From: Thermoproteota archaeon
GTDB taxonomy: Archaea > Korarchaeota > Korarchaeia > Korarchaeales > Korarchaeaceae
Direction of reading: 5' to 3'
NCBI GenBank assembly: GCA_003661365.1
Contig: QMVZ01000054.1
Coordinates: 1 to 9,225, forward strand
Length of the DNA stretch: 9,225 nt
This document shows positions 5,507 through 9,225 of this stretch, piece after piece (position 1 is the stretch's first letter; each line of letters opens with the position of its first letter). The notes beneath the pieces are model-generated. The model did no database searches. It was not told the origin of the DNA and saw only the letters and a list, made by a program, of their open reading frames with translations. The position numbers and the translations under genes are program-made.

Positions 5507-6313
5507 ATGTCTAAGAAGGGAGAGATAAATCCAATATCTGAGGAAGATTCTGAAGAAACCGTTCCAACAACCAGCCTTAAGAACAGACACATCATTCATG
5601 CGATAACAGCTTCCCTAATGTTCATGATTCTTTGGACGCCCTACAGGTACTTGACTCCTATCTTGATCTCCAAAGGGATATCGATGCATTCCCTAGATTC
5701 TTTGGTAAAACCAGTCGTTAAGTCGGGAATAGTCATTTTCTGCTTTAAATTTCTCGATAAAATCCCGAGAAATCGATACTTGAAGGAATTGGGTATAAAG
5801 AGGGAGGGTCTGTTAAAGGGGATCTCCTTAGGAGCAATAGCCTGGCTCATTTATACATCGACTCTACAGCGCCTTACCCTTTACTTCTCCACAAGAGGCA
5901 CGTTCCATCCACACCGAAGGCTCACTATTTCCGATTTTCCTACATATCTCCTGAATCTTGGGTATTATGTGCTTATAGTTGGCTTCTTTGAGGAGCTTTT
6001 AGCTAGGGGATATGTCTTAAGGGAATTTTACAAGGGATTGCAGATGAGATATAGGGCTTTTTGGTCAGTTCTTGCTTCGGGATCCATTTTCTCCTTATTT
6101 CACATGCCAATTGACATTTTCCTAAGGAAGTTGGCTGCAGGTCAGATTGCAACGCATCTGGTGTGGACTTTCTTGTTCTCAATCCTAGCAGGTTACCTTT
6201 TCATCAGATCTAACTGGCAGCTGGCTGGAATAGCTGTTTTACATGGCTTAATTGATGTAGAACCTTTGTTTTCATTGATTCCGGAGAATATAACGACTGA
6301 AAACGAGACATAG
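5507..6313 (+). CDS. CPBP-family intramembrane metalloprotease (CAAX/Abi-like)
   Basis: A 268-residue polytopic membrane protein carrying the three family motifs: EExxxR at 162-167 (EELLAR), FxxxH at 195-199 (FSLFH) and HxxxD at 246-250 (HGLID). These glutamates and histidines form the metal-dependent active site in CAAX prenyl protease 2-type and bacteriocin-processing/immunity (Abi) enzymes, buried in the membrane. The N-terminal ~28 residues are acidic and hydrophilic; hydrophobic segments follow near 30-52, 68-82, 104-120, 148-162, 184-198, 214-233 and 238-248. All motif residues are present, so it should be active; the substrate is unknown. In archaea the family is poorly characterised. 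The start ATG fits the TATA-like box at 5474-5481. It is divergent from the duplicated small genes, which might share its control or be functionally linked, but this is only positional. Confidence 0.88.
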   Translation: MSKKGEINPISEEDSEETVPTTSLKNRHIIHAITASLMFMILWTPYRYLTPILISKGISMHSLDSLVKPVVKSGIVIFCFKFLDKIPRNRYLKELGIKREGLLKGISLGAIAWLIYTSTLQRLTLYFSTRGTFHPHRRLTISDFPTYLLNLGYYVLIVGFFEELLARGYVLREFYKGLQMRYRAFWSVLASGSIFSLFHMPIDIFLRKLAAGQIATHLVWTFLFSILAGYLFIRSNWQLAGIAVLHGLIDVEPLFSLIPENITTENET

Positions 6314-6409
6314 GTTGCTTTTTGCCTATCCATCTTATTGCCAATTGCTATAATTGAGGGATTTTACTCGATTATGAGAAAAGAAAACGATAAGAGGTAC
6401 TCCTCCATG

Positions 6410-6438
6410 TTTCAGGCTAATCATAATTTAGTCTGAAA
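6410..6438 (+). terminator. Strong hairpin downstream of the CPBP gene
   Basis: TTTCAGGCTAA (6410-6420) and TTAGTCTGAAA (6428-6438) pair as an 11-bp stem (one G-U wobble on the plus-strand RNA) around a 7-base loop, with TTTT six bases later (6444-6447). It lies ~100 bases past the CPBP stop. It may be a terminator, an RNA-processing site or part of a small RNA. The rest of 6314-6515 is AT-rich and shows nothing else I can name. Confidence 0.4.
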
Positions 6439-6515
6439 GGCTGTTTTAATGGGAGAACAAACTTAATTACCTTACCTAAGGATTCTGTTTCTATGCTAGA
6501 ACTAGATGATTAAAT

Positions 6516-7092
6516 TTAGCGGTTGGATACGGCTCTCAACCACTCAAATAGGTTTTGCATTCCCTCTACGATGGCTTGAAACTGAAGCTCTCTGTATCTT
6601 TCCCAGCGACAACAAATACCTCAATCGAGTACTTCTCGGCGCAGACCGTTTCCAAACCAGTTTTGAGTTCAATATTAAGATAACCATGGTCTTCAGGGGA
6701 AAACTCTGGATTGATGTGCAATAACGCTATTCCAGTTGTCTCCGATCCTCTGCCAGATAGGTAAAAAAGCTGATCGTTTAGGGAGTCGAACTGAGCCACA
6801 CGGAAAGGTTGGAAGTTGATATGTCCCATTTATGACATCAAAATCGTCTCCCCTTGCAAAACTCATCGTAAGCTGCTCTCTGGTTCTATTTACATTGGCC
6901 AGCACCTTCATCGTATATGAATGTCCTCACGTGGAGGAAAGAGAGTCCAATGATGCCTCTCTCCCTGGCTGAGATGTAGAACACTTGATCCTCTAGAGAA
7001 TATACTCTAGTCATGTAGAATGGCTTGCTCAATAGAAAGCCTTCCTTGTCTCGCATGCTTCTAATTTCTAAAAACGCTGGAAAATGGACCAA
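6516..7092 (-). pseudogene. Decayed gene with a duplicated domain, several frameshifts
   Basis: No single frame spans this stretch, but protein-like pieces follow one another on the minus strand in different frames. From 7092: VHFPAFLEIRSMRDKE, then KPFYMTRVYSLEDQVFY...FLHV. From 6911: KVLANVNRTREQLTMSFARGDDF. From about 6820: QPFRVAQFDSLNDQLFY...LLHI and on through EDHGYLNIELKTG. Last, after another shift near 6600: RELQFQAIVEGMQNLFEWL to a TAA at 6516. The first and third pieces are clearly repeats of each other (PF-x(6)-SL-x-DQ-x-FY-x-S...LH), about 33 aligned residues with roughly 40% identity, so the ancestor had two copies of a beta-rich-looking domain. At least three frame changes are needed. 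It is either a pseudogene or an intact gene damaged by sequence errors. Family not recognised. Confidence 0.5.
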
Positions 7093-7246
7093 TTCCTATA
7101 TGCTAGCTTGTTGAAGCGAAAAGATGTATTATCATCCAGATCATTTTTATCTAACAGGGTTTAGACCTTTTTGAATGTTTTACTAGACTTCTAACCACTC
7201 CTCTGGGTACATCATACTTTTTTGAGTTAGCAGGTATTGCGTCCTA
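7093..7246. other. Spacer with the promoter region of the DUF885 gene
   Basis: AT-rich gap between the 5' end of the broken minus-strand gene and the DUF885 start. A weak T-rich candidate (ATACTTTTTT, 7214-7223) is about 28 bases before the ATG at 7247; AGGT at 7232-7235 is too far away to be a convincing ribosome site, so leaderless initiation is likely. No RNA gene or repeat is visible. Confidence 0.3.
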
Positions 7247-8869
7247 ATGAGTGATGCTAAGTTCGAGTCCATCGTTCAGGAGTTCTTCTCTAGGCTCATG
7301 AGATTGGAACCTGTTTATGCCACCTACCTTGGAATCCATGAGTACGACAGTCAGCTACCATCTGGGAAAAGGAGCCATTATGAGGAAAAGATCTCCTTGG
7401 TTAAGGAATTTAGGGAAAAAATAGAGGAGATAAGTCCAGAAGAGCTTTCCAGAGAAAAAAGAATGGATTGGGGAATAGCAAAACAAATGGCCGAGCTTGA
7501 GCTATTTAGGCTTGAAGAACTGCGGTTTTGGGAGAAAATGACTCAGGTCCCTGACACAGTTGGCGACGGCTTTTTCCTCCTTTTGGTTAGAGACTTTGCC
7601 CCGCTTGAGAAAAGGCTTGAAAGCATCTCATCTAGGCTAGAGCAGGTTCCTAGGTTTGAATCTGAGTTTAGAGAAACCCTATCATCTCCTGTTAGGCTCT
7701 GGAATGATATACAGGCAGGGTCAGCCTCAAAACTACCCACCTTATTCAAGATAATTGAGTCCGTGGCGGTCAACTCAAGCCTCCCTGCAAGCGAAAAGGA
7801 GGAGATAAAAGAGCTCTCTGAGAAGGCCTCTGAAGCCCTTAAAGATCATGCAGAATGGCTTTACAATGAAATCATACCTAGGAGCGATCCTGAATTCGCT
7901 ATCGGTAAGGAGAAGCTGGAGAAACTCCTTAGGTTAAGGGGAATAGAGCTTACATCAGATCAAATCCTGGAAATCGGAGAGAGATACCTTAGGGAGCTAA
8001 AGAAGATGAAAAAGGATTTGGCAAGCAAGATAGATCCTAACATGACTCCAGACGAGGTACTGCAGAAGATAAAGGAGCTGCACCCTAAGGATTTCAGAGA
8101 AGCGCTCGAGAAATACCAAGAAGCCGTTCAGGAGGCTAAAAGGTTTGTTATAGAGAAGGATTTTGCCACCATACCAGAAGGAGAGAAGCTCTTAGTGGTA
8201 GAGACACCCCCTTACCTCAGACATCTCTTTCCCTTTGCACTTTACATGCCTCCAGCGAAGTTCGATCTTGTTAGAACAGGAATCTACATGGTAACACCTC
8301 CAGAGACGAAGGAAATGCTTAGGGAGCACAACTTCCCGGCAATCGAGAACAAGACTATCCATGAGGGTTATCCTGGACACCACCTTCAGATGACCTGCGC
8401 AACTCTGAATCCCTCTCTAGTAAGATGCCTTGTTGATGCTCCTGAATTCATTGAAGGCTGGGCCTTCTATTGCGAAGAATTGGTAAAAGACCTAGGTTTT
8501 CACGATGATCCCGTTCACAGGCTGATTATGGTCAACGATCTGATCTGGAGGGCTGCAAGGATAATAGTGGATGTGAAACTTCAGAGGAAGGAGATGACAT
8601 TCGAGGAGGCGGTTGAGTTCCTGATAAGGCATACGGGAATGGAAAGAGATGCGGCGATCTCTGAGGTAAGATGGTACACCATGAGACCCTCTTATCCACT
8701 TTCCTATCTGCTAGGAAAGCACCTGATACTAGAGCTGAAGGAAGAACTCGCAAAAAAGTTGGGGAAGAAGTTCGACCTGAAGAAGTTCCACGATACAATG
8801 CTTTACGCTGGAAGCTTACCCTTCAAATACATGAAAGAACTCGTTATAGAGAGACTGGTCCACAGCTAA
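7247..8869 (+). CDS. DUF885-family zinc-dependent peptidase
   Basis: A 540-residue soluble protein of the DUF885 family (Pfam PF05960), which belongs to the gluzincin-like metallopeptidases. The hallmark HEGYPGHHLQ lies at 372-381, where His372, Glu373 and His378 fit an HExxxxH-type zinc-binding/catalytic motif. Downstream, EFIEGWAFYCEEL (400-412) supplies the conserved EGWA glutamate (Glu403), a likely third ligand, and a Pro-rich PSYPLSYLLG (481-490) is also family-typical. The N-terminal half is all helical and charged. There is no signal peptide, unlike many bacterial members, so it probably acts in the cytoplasm on peptides; the substrate is not known. Its length is near the family norm. 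The ATG at 7247 begins MSDAKFESIV with no good ribosome site. It is convergent with the gene ending at 8882 (12 bases between stops), so it is transcribed alone. Confidence 0.9.
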   Translation: MSDAKFESIVQEFFSRLMRLEPVYATYLGIHEYDSQLPSGKRSHYEEKISLVKEFREKIEEISPEELSREKRMDWGIAKQMAELELFRLEELRFWEKMTQVPDTVGDGFFLLLVRDFAPLEKRLESISSRLEQVPRFESEFRETLSSPVRLWNDIQAGSASKLPTLFKIIESVAVNSSLPASEKEEIKELSEKASEALKDHAEWLYNEIIPRSDPEFAIGKEKLEKLLRLRGIELTSDQILEIGERYLRELKKMKKDLASKIDPNMTPDEVLQKIKELHPKDFREALEKYQEAVQEAKRFVIEKDFATIPEGEKLLVVETPPYLRHLFPFALYMPPAKFDLVRTGIYMVTPPETKEMLREHNFPAIENKTIHEGYPGHHLQMTCATLNPSLVRCLVDAPEFIEGWAFYCEELVKDLGFHDDPVHRLIMVNDLIWRAARIIVDVKLQRKEMTFEEAVEFLIRHTGMERDAAISEVRWYTMRPSYPLSYLLGKHLILELKEELAKKLGKKFDLKKFHDTMLYAGSLPFKYMKELVIERLVHS

Positions 8870-8881
8870 CCTTTGCAAGCC

Positions 8882-9225
8882 TTATCTAATCATCCTCTTT
8901 CTCAACATATTGGCTAACAGCTCAAGCGTCCGGTTGACCTCTATCAGCGTTTCTTCCATGGCTTTGCTATCCTCTCCAGTATATGAACTGCCCTCTATTG
9001 AGTTAATGAGTTGTTTAACGTGTTCAAGGCCCCTTCTCTCCTCGCTAAGCTCGGTTCCTAGGAACTCCTCCAGTCCCCTTAAGACCTCTTCAAAAGCTGC
9101 TGCTTTTTGTCTAGCCACCTCAATGCTCACTCCAACTGGCGTCAGTGCTCCTGCAAGGACGAGGCTATCTCCTGACATGGTGATGTCCCCAACTTCCTTC
9201 ACGATCCTCTCAACTACCCACTTCC
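8882..9225 (-). CDS. Unrecognised helical protein, C-terminal part (cut by window edge)
   Basis: A minus-strand frame open to the right edge (114 codons visible, reading KWVVERIVKEVGDITMSG...), so the true start is outside. A GTG at 9202 could be a start, but the uninterrupted KWVVERIV just before it looks like coding sequence and argues for a larger gene. After a small hydrophobic-glycine stretch (DSLVLAGALTPVGVS) the remainder is strongly helical and charged (ARQKAAAFEEVLRGLEEFL; LIEVNRTLELLANMLRKR) with heptad-like leucines, suggesting a coiled coil or helical bundle. No catalytic motif is visible and I cannot name a family. It is convergent with the DUF885 gene. Confidence 0.6.
   Translation of the reverse strand, partial: KWVVERIVKEVGDITMSGDSLVLAGALTPVGVSIEVARQKAAAFEEVLRGLEEFLGTELSEERRGLEHVKQLINSIEGSSYTGEDSKAMEETLIEVNRTLELLANMLRKRMIR

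Noticed and set aside
5213..5599. A 128-codon minus-strand frame overlapping the CPBP start and paralogue copy 2
   Set aside because: Its two ends are antisense to, or out of frame with, better supported genes. Only its middle part (about 5284-5473) has any coding-like similarity, reported as a finding.
6506..6724. A 72-codon plus-strand frame
   Set aside because: It is antisense to the stretch where the minus strand carries repeated, protein-like segments; it shows no motif or start signal of its own.
7062..7078. TTCTAATTTCTAAAAA as a third copy of the 27-base element
   Set aside because: It shares only short AT-rich words with the element, in a different order, and lies in the broken gene.
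1..9225. CRISPR arrays, insertion sequences, rRNA or tRNA genes
   Set aside because: No regularly spaced repeats, transposase motifs, terminal inverted repeats or tRNA cloverleaf were found. The only direct repeat is the two-copy 27-base element, about 480 bases apart.

Overview
The window looks archaeal. Genes are compact and on both strands, several starts sit about 26-29 bases downstream of TATA-like boxes (leaderless style), TTG and GTG starts occur, and the large central gene is an archaeal family B DNA polymerase whose polymerase domain resembles crenarchaeal-type enzymes. A thermophilic archaeon of the TACK group (Thermoproteota or Korarchaeota type) is the best guess, but nothing here fixes the species.

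Layout. 1-857 (minus): a two-gene unit, a four-helix membrane protein of unknown function followed by the start of an MFS transporter cut by the window edge. 920-1759 (plus): a ten-helix EamA/DMT-type transporter, divergent from that unit. 1822-4185 (minus): the family B DNA polymerase, convergent with the transporter. 4348-5310 (minus): two tandem paralogous small genes of unknown function, each preceded by the same perfectly repeated 27-base element; very small overlapping reading frames lie in front of the first copy. 5507-6313 (plus): a CPBP-type intramembrane protease. 6314-7246: no intact gene; it holds a strong hairpin and a decayed minus-strand gene that carried a duplicated domain. 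7247-8869 (plus): a DUF885-type zinc peptidase. 8882-9225 (minus): the C-terminal part of an unrecognised helical protein, running off the right edge.

The most striking observation is in the polymerase. Polymerase motifs A, B and C, the KKRY motif and the thumb are intact, but all four metal-binding acidic residues of the 3'-5' exonuclease (Exo I, II and III) are replaced, by His, Ile, His and Cys. The gene therefore predicts a full-length, polymerase-competent, proofreading-dead family B enzyme, similar in logic to eukaryotic Pol zeta/Rev3. Its C-terminal clamp-binding peptide is also weakened.

The second point of interest is 4348-5310. Two diverged paralogues (roughly half identical at protein level) share an exact repeat that could act as promoter plus palindromic operator, but that is also readable as the end of a small upstream protein. 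With the CPBP protease and the broken gene, the stretch 4200-7250 looks like a more plastic segment between ordinary genes. No RNA gene, insertion sequence or CRISPR array was found.
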